Source: Zoogloea sp. (GTDB taxonomy: Bacteria; Pseudomonadota; Gammaproteobacteria; Burkholderiales; Rhodocyclaceae). From it: DNA of 64,000 nucleotides. The translations under genes and the position numbers were made by a program. Positions 43,875-53,515 of this stretch are shown one piece after another. Numbering within the stretch: the first letter of the stretch is position 1; each line of letters starts with the position of its first letter. The notes under the pieces were generated by a model, which did not search any database, was not told the origin of the DNA, and saw only the letters and a program-made list of their open reading frames with translations. The stretch spans positions 301,935 through 365,934 of the forward strand of contig JADJBR010000009.1 in NCBI GenBank assembly GCA_016703645.1, given 5' to 3'.

Positions 43875-45752
43875 TCAGGCGCGATGGGCGTTCTTTTCCA
43901 CCACCTGCAGGGACGGGGCGGAAGGATGGGATGGGGAATACTCAGGAACCCAGCGGCGCAATTCGCCGCGGACTTCAGATGCACCCACTGCCCGACGCTG
44001 ACGCAGCCACAGCAGCAAGGCATCGAGCCAGCCGTCTTCAACGGACTGGGCGCGGGCGATTCGCAACTTGGGGTGATGGGTGGCGCGGGTGTGCTCGCTG
44101 TCCGCCAGCACTTCTTCGTAGAGCTTTTCACCCGGGCGCAGACCGGTGAACACGACACGCACCTCTTCTTCCGACCGGCCGGAGAGGCGGATCATGTCCC
44201 GGGCCAGCTCGGCAATGCGCACCGGCTCCCCCATGTCCATGACGAAGATCTCTCCGCCCTGCCCCATCGAACCGGCCTGCAGCACCAGTTGTGCGGCCTC
44301 GGGAATGGACATGAAAAAGCGGGTGATCTCCGGATGGGTCACCGTGACCGGCCCGCCCGCGGAAATCTGCTCCTGGAACTTGGGAATCACGCTACCGGCA
44401 CTGCCGAGCACATTGCCAAAACGGACGATCTCGAACTGGGTCTTGCCACGGCTCGCCAAGGCCTGGCAGACCCGCTCGGCAAGACGCTTGGTGGCCCCCA
44501 TCACGTTGGTGGGATTGACCGCCTTGTCGGTGGACACCAGCACGAAGCGCGACACCCCGTAAGCCACCGCACTGCGGGCCACCTGCCAGGTGCCGAGCAC
44601 ATTGTTGCGCACGGCCTGCCAGGCATTGTCGTCCTCCATCAGGGGCACATGCTTGTAGGCCGCCGCGTGAAAGATCACGTGGGGGCGGTAGCGGGCGATC
44701 ACCTCGTCCACCCGGATCGCGTCCTTCACATCCCCCGCCAGGGCCACTAGCTGGACATTCTGAAAATGCAGCGAAAACTCCTCGGTCAGCCGGTACAGGC
44801 CGAACTCGCTGACATCGAAGCAGACCAGCACGGAGGGCTCGAAGCGGGCGATCTGGCGGCACAGCTCGGAACCAATGGAACCACCGGCCCCCGTCACCAT
44901 GACCGCCTTGCCACGCAGGTATTCGCGCACCTCCACATCATCGATGCGCACCGGATCACGCCCCAGCAAGTCCTCCACGTCCACCTGGCGGACTTCGCTG
45001 AACTTGACACGCCCGGTCATGACGTCATCGAGGGCCGGCACGATCATCGCCTTGACCCCTGCACGCACGCAGGCGCTGGCCACCGACCGGCGGACCTGAT
45101 GGCGCTCGCCCGGCATAGCGATGATGGCGTGGCGAACCTTGAGCTCCTGGGCCAGACGTTCAAGGTCGGCAATGCGCCCGATCACCTTGCACCCATACAC
45201 TTCCCGCCCTTGACGGGCACTGCTGTCGTCTAGCAGGCCCACCACCCGCCATTCGGCGGACCGGGACAACTCGCGCACCAGGCTCACCGCCGCATCTCCG
45301 CCCCCCAGCACGATCACCGGCTGCCCCAGGGCGCGCAGGGCGCCATACAGGTGGAACTCCTTCCAGGTACGGTAGAGCGCCCGCGTCCCCCCCGCATAGA
45401 TGGCCAGCAACAGGGGTTGCAGCAGCAGAACGAGGCGCGGCACACCGGGGTTGTAACGCACCGCCACCACCACGACCAGCGGTGTCACCACGGCGGCCAC
45501 CACCACGGCCCGCGTAATGCGCAGCAGATCCGGCAGGCTGGCGAAGACCCACACCCCCCGGTACAGCCCAAAGGCACGCAGGATTCCACCCTGAACGATC
45601 ACCGCCACCCCCAGCCCCACCAGGCAGGCGGGCATGAACTCGGGTTGCACGTCGAAATTGAAGCGCACCAGGTAGGCCAGCCACCACGCCAGCCCCACCC
45701 CGACCAGGTCGGACAGGAACACCAGGAAGGAGTAATAGTTCTTGTTGATCAA
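43875..45752 (-). CDS. WbpM/CapD-type UDP-sugar 4,6-dehydratase
   Basis: A 625-residue protein: four N-terminal membrane helices (FLVFLSDLVGVGLAWWLAYLV and onward), a first Rossmann unit (VIVLGGGDAAVSLVREL) and a second, catalytic SDR domain with VTGAGGSIGSELCRQI, YRPHVIFHAAAYKHVPLME and VSTDKAVNPTNVMGATKR, where the Met/Lys pair is typical of WbpM. It makes UDP-4-keto-6-deoxy sugars for O-antigen or capsule. The start TTG 45752 overlaps the upstream stop as TTGA. Confidence 0.9.
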   Translation of the reverse strand: MINKNYYSFLVFLSDLVGVGLAWWLAYLVRFNFDVQPEFMPACLVGLGVAVIVQGGILRAFGLYRGVWVFASLPDLLRITRAVVVAAVVTPLVVVVAVRYNPGVPRLVLLLQPLLLAIYAGGTRALYRTWKEFHLYGALRALGQPVIVLGGGDAAVSLVRELSRSAEWRVVGLLDDSSARQGREVYGCKVIGRIADLERLAQELKVRHAIIAMPGERHQVRRSVASACVRAGVKAMIVPALDDVMTGRVKFSEVRQVDVEDLLGRDPVRIDDVEVREYLRGKAVMVTGAGGSIGSELCRQIARFEPSVLVCFDVSEFGLYRLTEEFSLHFQNVQLVALAGDVKDAIRVDEVIARYRPHVIFHAAAYKHVPLMEDDNAWQAVRNNVLGTWQVARSAVAYGVSRFVLVSTDKAVNPTNVMGATKRLAERVCQALASRGKTQFEIVRFGNVLGSAGSVIPKFQEQISAGGPVTVTHPEITRFFMSIPEAAQLVLQAGSMGQGGEIFVMDMGEPVRIAELARDMIRLSGRSEEEVRVVFTGLRPGEKLYEEVLADSEHTRATHHPKLRIARAQSVEDGWLDALLLWLRQRRAVGASEVRGELRRWVPEYSPSHPSAPSLQVVEKNAHRA

Positions 45753-46756
45753 GGTGTTTGAGCTCCGATCCGGTGACGCCGCCAGGCAGTGTCGATCCGG
45801 TAGCCCAGGACCAAGTGAAGGAATACGCACATTGTAATGATGACGCACTGCAGCGAGAACCCCACCGACAACGCCAGTACCGCTCCGACCCCGGATCCCG
45901 CCATCAGGGCATAAGCCAGCAGTGCCGTCCGGCGATGTCCCAGGCCCATCTGCACCAGCCGCTGATAGTAGTGGGAGCGGTGGGCCTCCCACACCCGCTC
46001 GCCCCGCAGGGCACGGCGCAACAGGGTCACGGTGGCATCCAGGATGAAGGGGGCAAAGACCAGCAGCGGAAACCACAGGGGCCAGGCGCCGCTCTCCCGC
46101 CCGGCCAGCCCCAGGGCACCGGCCAGAAAACCCAGGGGCACCGACCCGGCATCCCCCATGAAGATCCGCGCCGGATGGAAGTTGAATACGAGGAAACCGG
46201 CCGCCGCAGCCGCCACCCCGGCACTCACCAGGGCCAGCCCCTCCTCGCCGGCCAGTGCCGCCGCCACGGCGAAGGCTGAAAAACCGATCAGGGCCATCCC
46301 CCCGGCCAGGCCGTCCGACCCGTCCATGAAATTGTAGAGATTACCCATCCAGACCAGCCCTACGCCAAGGGCCAGCACCTCAAGCCAAGCACCGGAAGTA
46401 CCCAGCAGGGCCAGGTACCCCCCGGCCACCAGCACCTGTGCGAGAAGCCGCAGCCGCGCCGACAGACCAACCCGGTCATCCGCAAGGCCCACCAGGGCCA
46501 GCCCTCCCGCACCCGCCAGGGCCGCCCCCAGGGGCAGGTCGCCCAGACCGCCAACCCCCACCAGCACGCCTCCCGCCAAGAGCCCCGCCATCACACCCAC
46601 CCCACCGGTACGGGGCGTGGGCGTGACGTGCAGGGAACGCGCATTGGGCTGATCGAGGAAATACAGCCAGGACCCCGGCCGGCAACACACGCGGGTCACC
46701 CCCCAGGCCACCGCGAAGGCCAGCACCGGCGCCAGCAGGGCCATCAGCTCACGCAT
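45749..46756 (-). CDS. WecA/WbpL-family glycosyl-1-phosphate transferase
   Basis: A 335-residue polytopic MraY/WecA-like enzyme: TPRTGGVGVMAG, LVGLADDRVGLSARLRLLAQ, MGNLYNFMDGSDGLAGG and the cytoplasmic AHRSHYYQRLVQMG motif. It starts glycan assembly by linking a sugar phosphate to undecaprenyl phosphate. ATG 46756 overlaps the upstream epimerase gene by 8 bp. With its neighbours it forms a WbpV-WbpL-WbpM-like set. Confidence 0.9.
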   Translation of the reverse strand: MRELMALLAPVLAFAVAWGVTRVCCRPGSWLYFLDQPNARSLHVTPTPRTGGVGVMAGLLAGGVLVGVGGLGDLPLGAALAGAGGLALVGLADDRVGLSARLRLLAQVLVAGGYLALLGTSGAWLEVLALGVGLVWMGNLYNFMDGSDGLAGGMALIGFSAFAVAAALAGEEGLALVSAGVAAAAAGFLVFNFHPARIFMGDAGSVPLGFLAGALGLAGRESGAWPLWFPLLVFAPFILDATVTLLRRALRGERVWEAHRSHYYQRLVQMGLGHRRTALLAYALMAGSGVGAVLALSVGFSLQCVIITMCVFLHLVLGYRIDTAWRRHRIGAQTP

Positions 46757-47716
46757 GCAGCATCTCCCGAAGGCCCGCTTCCAGCCCCATACCCGCCCGC
46801 CAGCCCAGCTCGGCCTCGATGCGCGCCGGCGAATAGCAGGCCGACGCCAGCAGGCGGGCCAGCGCTTCGCTGTCCAGGGGCACACGCCGCCGGACCAGCC
46901 CTTCCAAAAGATCGCCACAGCGGGCCAGCCCATGCAGCACCGCCCGGGGCACCGCCCAGCCGACCGGCGGCATGCCCATGCTCCGGCGCAAGGCGTCGTA
47001 CAAACCGCGGCCCGACGGGGTCACCGGATGGGCCACGATGTAGGTTCGACCCGCCGCCCGGGCATCCGCCGCCACCAGGCGCATGGCGGCCACCAGATCA
47101 CTCACATGCACGAGGGAGCGCCGGTTGCCCGTTTCCGGCAAGGGTGGAAAGAGGCCACGCCGCACCAGTGCGGCCATGCGCTCGAGATTGCCGCGGCCAC
47201 CGGCGCCAAACACCATGGCCGGACGCAGCACCGTAACCCGCATGCCGTAGCGCTCACCCGCAGCCAGCACCGCCGCCTCGGCCGCCCGCTTGGCGCGGCC
47301 GTAGGCTGAATCGGGCGGCACCGGCCAGTCCTCGTCCACACAGGCCTGCCGGGCTCCCCCACCGCCTTGACGCTGGACAGAAACACGAAGGAGGCCACGC
47401 CGGCCCGGCCTGCGGCCTCGGCCAGTGCCTGGCTGCCTTCAAAATTGACACGCCAGTGCAGCGCCTCCTCCTCCGCCCCGAGGGCACCGAAGGCATGCGC
47501 ATGGCCCGCGCAGTGAAACACGGTCTCGATGCCGGAGCAGGCCAGGTCGAGGGCGGCCCGGTCCGTCAGATCCGTCAGGTCGCCCTGCACCTCATCCGCC
47601 TCCGGCTGATCGCGGGTCAACACCCGCGGGACAATGCCATCGGCCCGCAGCGCCATGACCAAGCGCCGGCCGATGAAGCCGCGCCCGCCGGAGACGAGGA
47701 TCCGATGGCCGCGCAA
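46749..47716 (-). pseudogene. NAD-dependent sugar epimerase (WbpV-like), frameshifted
   Basis: The N-terminal half (47716 to about 47345) carries ILVSGGRGFIGRRLVMALRADG and FVFLSSVKAVGEPG; the C-terminal half (about 47340 to 46749) carries DEDWPVPPDSAYGRAKRAAE and RRSLVHVSDLVAAM. They are in different frames, and the change occurs at a run of five G (minus strand) near GTGGGGGAGCC. One extra base there restores a continuous reading frame. This may be a real inactivation, slippage, or a sequencing error. Confidence 0.8.
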
Positions 47717-48600
47717 AAGGCCTCCCGGCGGCGCAGATAGCTGGCGAAGCGCGGTACCCCGTCCGGAGTCAGGGCGCGATACTGGTAAGTGACGAGGGAG
47801 CCCACCGGCGGCGGGTTGCGCCGCTCCGCATCGCTCAAGCCAGTGCCCAGTTCAAAGCGCAGGCCGGTCGGCGTTTCCACCTGCAGCGCCCCCAGCAGGC
47901 CACTCAGACGGCCCTTGCCGGGCAGATGCCCGACCACCCGGGCCTCCGCATCGAACAGGGGCTTGAGCTTGAGCAGCGCATCGCTGCGACCGGTCACATA
48001 GAGGGCGTCGTCCCGGTGCAGCATCAGGCCTTCGCCACCGCCCGCCACCACCTCGTCGAGGCGGGCCTGCAGGGCCTGGCGGTCGGCCACGCGAAACTGC
48101 TCCACCATCTGCAACCAGGGCATGCCGGCCCTGGCGACGACCGTGCGCAGGCTTTCGATCCGGTCGGTGAAGGTGCCGGCCCCGTCTGGCTGCTCGAACA
48201 CCATGTACTTGACCTGCCGCCAGTCGGCATCGCGGGGCACCTGACGGCGCACGATGCCCGACAGCGCGTCAAAACGCCCGCGGGCGATCCAGAGCTCCCC
48301 GTCCAGGGGCTCGGGCGGCAAACCGGCAATGAACCAGGCCGGCGCATGCACCGCACGCCCGCTGCGAAAACGCAGGCTGCGCCCGTCCCACACCGCCCGG
48401 GCGCCATCGAGCTTCTCGCTGACCCAGTAGCGGGCAACATCCACCTCGCCACGCAACACCTCGGCCAGAAGCAGCGGTGGCGCATTTCCACCCGCGAGCA
48501 CTAGCGGAGATACCGAAATCAGCAACATTACGCTGACAATGAGATGAACCAGCTTTCGGGGGCATCTGGATCTGCACATCAGGGACACAACCAACCTCAT
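47617..48600 (-). CDS. ligE: Periplasmic ATP-dependent DNA ligase (LigE type)
   Basis: A 327-residue minimal ATP-dependent ligase with a secretion signal (KLVHLIVSVMLLISVSPLVLAGG) and motif I SEKLDGAR (lysine at about residue 63), then LDGELWIARGRFD, VVAGGGEGLMLH and LLKLKP motifs plus an OB domain. LigE enzymes act on extracellular or incoming DNA. The usual end near PRFASYLRRRE is extended by about 35 residues into the next gene, overlapping it by 100 bp in another frame. ATG 48600 was chosen; ATG 48579 is possible. Confidence 0.88.
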   Translation of the reverse strand: MRLVVSLMCRSRCPRKLVHLIVSVMLLISVSPLVLAGGNAPPLLLAEVLRGEVDVARYWVSEKLDGARAVWDGRSLRFRSGRAVHAPAWFIAGLPPEPLDGELWIARGRFDALSGIVRRQVPRDADWRQVKYMVFEQPDGAGTFTDRIESLRTVVARAGMPWLQMVEQFRVADRQALQARLDEVVAGGGEGLMLHRDDALYVTGRSDALLKLKPLFDAEARVVGHLPGKGRLSGLLGALQVETPTGLRFELGTGLSDAERRNPPPVGSLVTYQYRALTPDGVPRFASYLRRREAFCAAIGSSSPAGAASSAGAWSWRCGPMALSRGC

Positions 48601-48613
48601 CGTCCTATCATCA

Positions 48614-48770
48614 GTTAGCAGGGTGATGCAAGAGTAGAAATCCGGGCCCGGAAAAATATGACGACCTCTCAGAACGGCCTGTATGCCATTTTTTCGGGGC
48701 GGTAGGGGTGAAGAGACCCCCGATAACATCGTTTATGACGCCGCAAAATAGTTTTGCATCACCCCGTTAG
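48614..48770. mobile_element. MITE-like insertion with terminal inverted repeats
   Basis: GTTAG occurs at both outer edges (48614-48618 and 48766-48770), next to inverted ends CAGGGTGATGCAA and, on the other strand, GGGGTGATGCAA. The 147-bp interior has no gene. This fits a small non-autonomous element with a 5-bp target duplication, inserted just upstream of ligE; the one-base difference between ends leaves doubt. Confidence 0.5.
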
Positions 48771-48842
48771 AGAATCGGGCCCCGACAGGCCGTTCAGGAT
48801 ACAAAGGAAAGCACGATGCAGCCTCAGACCTCCCAGTCGGGT

Positions 48843-49011
48843 AGAGCTGGGGGCTTGCGCTCCCGGCCCCCCCACAGATCCGGACGTGCGCGATTGACGC
48901 ATCCGGCTCTTCAGATCACAGCTTCGCTGCACAACAAGTCGAGTCACCCGCGGGAACCGCCCCGTCGGGTGCTCACGGAACCAGACGTGAACGTCTCCGC
49001 TCATCCGGCTC
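48843..49011 (-). ncRNA. Two tandem group II intron 3' ends (domains V and VI)
   Basis: Minus-strand 49011-48978 is a 34-nt domain V: GAGCCGGA paired with its GU-wobble complement, a distal UGAGCG-GAGA-CGUUCA hairpin and the AGC/GUU triad. A second domain V-like hairpin lies at 48909-48877, again opening GAGCCGGATG. Each is followed by a domain VI-like GC stem and an end of the type C(T/C)CGACT. This suggests two introns inserted one behind the other. Confidence 0.6.
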
Positions 49012-49014
49012 TTC

Positions 49015-50120
49015 CTATCCAGCCTGCCCATAAAGCGACCGCCAATGCGCAAACAATCCCACCTGACGACGCGCCCCCCCCTTGCAACCATTGTGAGGCA
49101 CGCCGACGGTAGCCGCGCAGTCGCTTGAACTTGCGGAGTCGCCCACAGCACAAGTTTGCGGTCCAGATGACGCAGCGTGGGGTATTACCCCGACTTGTAG
49201 AACGCAGCGAAATACACAATCCAGCCACGGATGATCGCATTGAACATCCGCCCCAGCCCCTCCAGAGTCTTGTCGCTGAGCAAGTGCAACTTCCAACCCC
49301 GGACCTCCTGCTGAATGGCCTTCACAACCTTGTTGATGCCCCCCGGACTGAAGTTGATAAAGGCCTTGTCGTACCGGTTCTTCGATCGCCGGGGCCGAAA
49401 CGTGTAGCCCAGGAAGTCGAAGTCCGTACTGACATGCTCCGCTCGACGGTCATCGTCCTTGCAGTAGATGATCCGCGTCTTCAGCGGATGAAGCCCCAGT
49501 CCGCAGTCGGCGAAGCGACGGTCCAGCACGTCTCTCAGCATCTCGGCCTGCTTTCCGCTGCGGCAGTGCGCCACACCATCATCGGCATACATCTCGAAGG
49601 GAATGTGGGGGCAGTGCATGATCATCCACCTGTCGAAGGTGTAGTGCAGAAAAAGGTTGGCGAACAGCGGGCGCACGACAGCGCCCTGCGGCGTACCACG
49701 GTCGCGCTGCTGTTGGTTACCGTCTGCCATCTGCAGCTACGCCCTGAAGCATCGCTCGATATACAGCACCGCTCATTTTTCCTGGGTGTGGCGGCGCACC
49801 ACGCGCATCAAGAGGTTGTGAGCGATGTTTTCGAAATATCCCTTGATATCAAGCTCTACGACTCCGTCATAGCGCCAACAGATCTCACGCGCCGTCGCCG
49901 GCGCCTTACGGGCGGACTTGCCCGGTCGGTAGCCATAGGAGGCTGGATGGAAATGCTTTTCCAGTTCTGGCTCCAATGCCTGCTTAACCAAAGTCTGGAC
50001 GATGCGGTCGGCCAGGGCAGGTATCCCCAGCTGCCGGACACCCCCATTCGCCTTGGGTATTTCAACCCGCTTAACTGGCGGGCGCTTGCAGCATACCATT
50101 CCACACAATTCATAACGCAT
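49015..50120 (-). pseudogene. Group II intron reverse transcriptase/maturase, degraded
   Basis: RT motifs are clear: VEIPKANGGVRQLGIPALADRIVQ, SYGYRPGKSA, VVELDIKGYFENI, GTPQGAVV and the catalytic YADD, then the maturase stretch LGRMFNAIIRGWIVYF and, in shifted frames, KFKRLRGYRRRASQWL. The frame has two in-frame stops (TGA at about 49773 and TAG at about 49740). The 3' part is frameshifted and the N-terminus is missing where an IS4-type fragment begins. It is inactive. Confidence 0.85.
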
Positions 50121-50145
50121 GAATCGAGCGCATCTGCTCCACCCC

Positions 50146-50872
50146 TGGCGAAGCTGGTGAGCCTGGCGAAGTCCTGCCGGAGGGTTTTGACACCGAGCTC
50201 AGCATCACCTTTGCGGGCGAGGAAGCCTCCCTGCATAGCGATACGGCGAATCACTTCGCGTAGGGTGAGCGTTCTTTGGGGGGGTGGCTTTTCGGCAAGC
50301 AGCCAGGCGGGCTGCCGGGTGGCGTGGGCCCAAAGTGAATTCGATTTCGCCCAGAGAGGGCGTGGCCGGCGTCGCTGGCCACAGTTTGCCGCCTTGGGGC
50401 AGGCACCGGTTGTGCTGGGCACGCAGCACATAGTCCGCCGGATAGGCCAGCGCATGGGCGCGCTGCATCAATTCAAGCATGTCGGCCTCGCGGTCAGCGA
50501 CATAGACCAAGCGCGTGCCCGGCAATTTCTGCGCACGCTCGGCCACCCGTTCATACCCCTTCAACCCAGCGCCGGCTCTCCAGCGTGCCCAGCGGTCGTG
50601 CCCACATCCAGTTGTCCAGAATACCCAGCGGCAGCCGCTGGAGCGTCACCGCATAGGTCGGATGCACATACATGCCGCGCTGTGCTGCATAGGACAGCGT
50701 CCCAAGCCGTCGATGTCTTGGCCGTTGAAATCCAGCTCGGTCGTGTCCTGCAGGCACAGCACTACCGGGTGCGCTGCCATACGGGCCTCGGTGCGCGCCA
50801 TGTGCGGCGCCAGAACGGACTCCCAGCCCAACCCGCGTTTGTCCGCACGCGCCTGACCGAAGAATCGGTAAG
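50146..50872 (-). pseudogene. IS4-type transposase fragment, left copy
   Basis: In broken frames the minus strand encodes YRFFGQARADKRGLGWES, LCLQDTTELDFNGQDIDGLG, LPGTRLVYVADREADMLEL and the C-terminal EVIRRIAMQGGFLARKGDAELGVKTL, all Tn5/IS4-type transposase pieces. The N-terminus is cut exactly at the IS21 end (50873). Several frameshifts show it is dead. Confidence 0.8.
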
Positions 50873-51066
50873 TATCACCGACCGGCACATTGGAGCCACC
50901 CCGTGACCGGCGTAATGGAGCCACCCGCGGATCGGCACATAGGCGCCAGCGCCGGATCGGCGTAATGGAGCCAGTTTCACTCTGACGGACGTCTCGACCT
51001 TGAGCGGTCCATCGCTACCCTGCCGGGTTTGGCAGGAGAAAGCCGGTGGCCCGCAGGAGTATCGAG

Positions 51067-52596
51067 ATGCACAAGTACCGCCAGGCCCTGATGCGTTTGC
51101 GTCAGGGCGACTCGGAGCGCGAGATTGCGCGCTCCGGTTTGATGGGACGGGCCAAGGCGGCCCGTTTCCGGGAGTTGGCCTGCGAGAAGGGGTGGCTTGA
51201 GCTCACTCGGCCCCTGCCGGCAGACGCTGAGATCGCAGCCGCACTGGCCCCGCCGCGTGTGCCGCTGACGGCCCAGTCGACGCTTGCCGCGTATCGCCAG
51301 CTGGTCACCCAGTGGCTCGGCCAGGGCGTCTCCGGCGTGGCCATCCACTCAGCCCTCGTCCGCGAGCATGGTTTCACGGGCCACTACTCCAGCGTCCGGC
51401 GCCTGATTGCGGCGCTCGCCCAGGCGCTTCCGCCCGACACCACGGTGCGCCTCACCTTCGATCCGGGGGACGCGGCGCAGGTGGACTTCGGCGCCGGCCC
51501 CGAATTGGTCGATCCGGCCACCGGGGCGCTTCGCCGCACCTGGGCCTTCGTGATGACGCTCGCCTTCTCCCGGCACCAGTACGTGGAGTTCGTGTGGGAC
51601 CAGAGCGTGCGCACCTGGCTCGGTTGCCATCAGCGCGCCTTCGAGTGGTTCGGCGCGGTGCCGGCGCGGCTCATCATCGACAACGCCAAGTGCGCCATCA
51701 CCAAGGCCTGCGCGCGTGACCCCGAGGTGCAGCGGGCCTACGCCGAGTGCGCCGAAGGCTACGGCTTTCGGATCGACGCCTGCCCGCCGCGCGACCCGCA
51801 GAAGAAAGGCATCGTCGAGGCCGGCGTGAAGTACGTGAAGGGAAACTTCCTGCCCACCCGCAGCTTCCGGGACATGGCCGACCTCAATGCCCAGGTGCGC
51901 GACTGGGTGCTGCAGGTGGCCGGGCAGCGCATCCACGGCACGACCCGCATCAAGCCGCTGGAGAGCTTCACGGTGGAGCGCGCGCTGCTGTTGCCCCTGC
52001 CGGCGGTGCCGCCTGACCTGGGCACCTGGCACCAGGTGGCGGTGCATCGGGACTGCCACGTGAGTTTCGAGCGCGCCCTCTACTCGGTGCCCTGCGCGCT
52101 GGTGGGCAAGCGCCTGTGGCTGCGTGCCACCGACAGCGTGGTGACGGTCTATCAGGACTTCCAGTCGGTCGCCATCCACGCTCGCGCGCGCCGGCCCGGC
52201 GAGCGGCGCACTGTCACGGACCATCTGCCGCCCGAGGCCCGCACCTTCTTTGCCCATGACCGCGCCTGGTGTCTGCAGCAGGCCGCCGGTATCGGGCCGG
52301 CCTGTGCCGGGCTCATCCAGCGCCTCCTGTCGGACCGGATCAGCGAGCGCCTGCGCGCGGCCCAGGGCGTCCTTCACCTCAAGACGAAGTACGGCGCCGG
52401 GCGGCTCGAAGCCGCCTGTGAGCGGGCGCTCGCCCACGACAGCCCGCACTACCGCACCGTCAAGACCATCCTCGTCGGCGGCCACGACCTCACGCCGGCC
52501 GCCGGGGCGATCAGCCCCGAGCCCTACGCGGGCAGGGCCCGCTTCGCCCGCGGCACAGCAAGCCTCTTCGCCGACGAACCCCCTTCGATTCACTGA
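51067..52596 (+). CDS. istA: IS21-family transposase IstA
   Basis: A 509-residue integrase-type transposase: N-terminal HTH region (MHKYRQALMRLRQGDSEREIARSG), catalytic DDE residues in AAQVDFGAG, LIIDNAKCA and KGIVEAGVKYVK. ATG 51067 was chosen; a GTG at 51046 would add 7 residues. The frame is intact, so the element may be active. Confidence 0.93.
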   Translation: MHKYRQALMRLRQGDSEREIARSGLMGRAKAARFRELACEKGWLELTRPLPADAEIAAALAPPRVPLTAQSTLAAYRQLVTQWLGQGVSGVAIHSALVREHGFTGHYSSVRRLIAALAQALPPDTTVRLTFDPGDAAQVDFGAGPELVDPATGALRRTWAFVMTLAFSRHQYVEFVWDQSVRTWLGCHQRAFEWFGAVPARLIIDNAKCAITKACARDPEVQRAYAECAEGYGFRIDACPPRDPQKKGIVEAGVKYVKGNFLPTRSFRDMADLNAQVRDWVLQVAGQRIHGTTRIKPLESFTVERALLLPLPAVPPDLGTWHQVAVHRDCHVSFERALYSVPCALVGKRLWLRATDSVVTVYQDFQSVAIHARARRPGERRTVTDHLPPEARTFFAHDRAWCLQQAAGIGPACAGLIQRLLSDRISERLRAAQGVLHLKTKYGAGRLEAACERALAHDSPHYRTVKTILVGGHDLTPAAGAISPEPYAGRARFARGTASLFADEPPSIH

Positions 52597-52642
52597 CCCG
52601 AGACGCCTTCCCGGCGTCTCTCCATCCCCAAGGAGTTGCACC

Positions 52643-53431
52643 ATGAATCCCGCCACCGAACTGGCCCCACAACTGAAGCAGCTACGTCTGTCGGGCATCC
52701 TCGATTCTCTCGAGGCCCGCAACCGCCAGGCCATCGACGCCAAGCTCGCCTACACCGAGTTCCTCGCCTTGCTGATCCAGGACGAGGTGGCTCGACGCGA
52801 ACAGAAGAAATTCTCAACCCGGCTGCGCCGCGCGGCTTTCCGGGCTACCAAGACCCTCGAAGGCTTTGAGTTCGACCGACTGCCCTCGACCAATCGGGCG
52901 CTGGTCCATGACCTGGCCACCGGCCGCTACATCCAGGAGAAGGCCCCGGTGCTCATCGTCGGCCCCTGCGGCACCGGCAAGAGCCACCTGGCCCAGGCCC
53001 TCGGGCACTGCGCGGTGCGCCAGGGGCAGGACGTGGTCTTTGCCTCCTGCGCGCAGCTCGTGGCGAGCCTCAACGCGGCACGCGCCATCGGCAACTACGA
53101 GCGAAAGCTCCAGCAACTGGCCCGCGTGCCGGTACTGATCATCGACGACTTTGGGTTGAAACCCTTGCGGGCACCGGCCGACGAGGATCTGCACGATCTG
53201 ATCGCCGAGCGCTACGAGCAGGCCGCCACCATCGTCACCAGCAACCTCGACTTCACCGAGTGGGACCAGGCCTTCCCGGGCAACCGGCTGCTCGCCTCGG
53301 CCACCGTCGATCGGCTGCGCCACAACGCCTATTGCCTGACCCTTGACGGGGCCTCCTACCGGGCCCCGCGGCAGGGGCCAAACAAGGCCAAAACAGCACT
53401 TGCCAGCACCCCGAAAAACAACCAACCTTGA
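52643..53431 (+). CDS. istB: IS21-family helper ATPase IstB
   Basis: A 262-residue AAA+ ATPase related to DnaC: Walker A GPCGTGKSHL, Walker B PVLIIDDFGL and TSNLDF sensor. AAGGAG precedes the ATG. IstB assists target selection and complex assembly with IstA. The frame is intact. Confidence 0.93.
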   Translation: MNPATELAPQLKQLRLSGILDSLEARNRQAIDAKLAYTEFLALLIQDEVARREQKKFSTRLRRAAFRATKTLEGFEFDRLPSTNRALVHDLATGRYIQEKAPVLIVGPCGTGKSHLAQALGHCAVRQGQDVVFASCAQLVASLNAARAIGNYERKLQQLARVPVLIIDDFGLKPLRAPADEDLHDLIAERYEQAATIVTSNLDFTEWDQAFPGNRLLASATVDRLRHNAYCLTLDGASYRAPRQGPNKAKTALASTPKNNQP

Positions 53432-53515
53432 ACCCCCGAAGACGTTCGTCAGAGCTTATTCAAACTGGCTCCTATATGCCGATCATCGGTGGCTCTATTG
53501 TGCCGGTCAGTGACA

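Larger units (their letters stand above)
50873..53515 (+). mobile_element. IS21-family insertion sequence (apparently complete)
   Basis: The element is 2643 bp with related ends: TATCACCGACCGGCACATT at the left and, on the other strand, TGTCACTGACCGGCACAAT at the right. Both are followed by several GGAGCCA-type internal repeats, typical of IS21 termini. It carries istA and istB. The flanks (GTAAG and CGAGG) show no target duplication. Confidence 0.85.
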
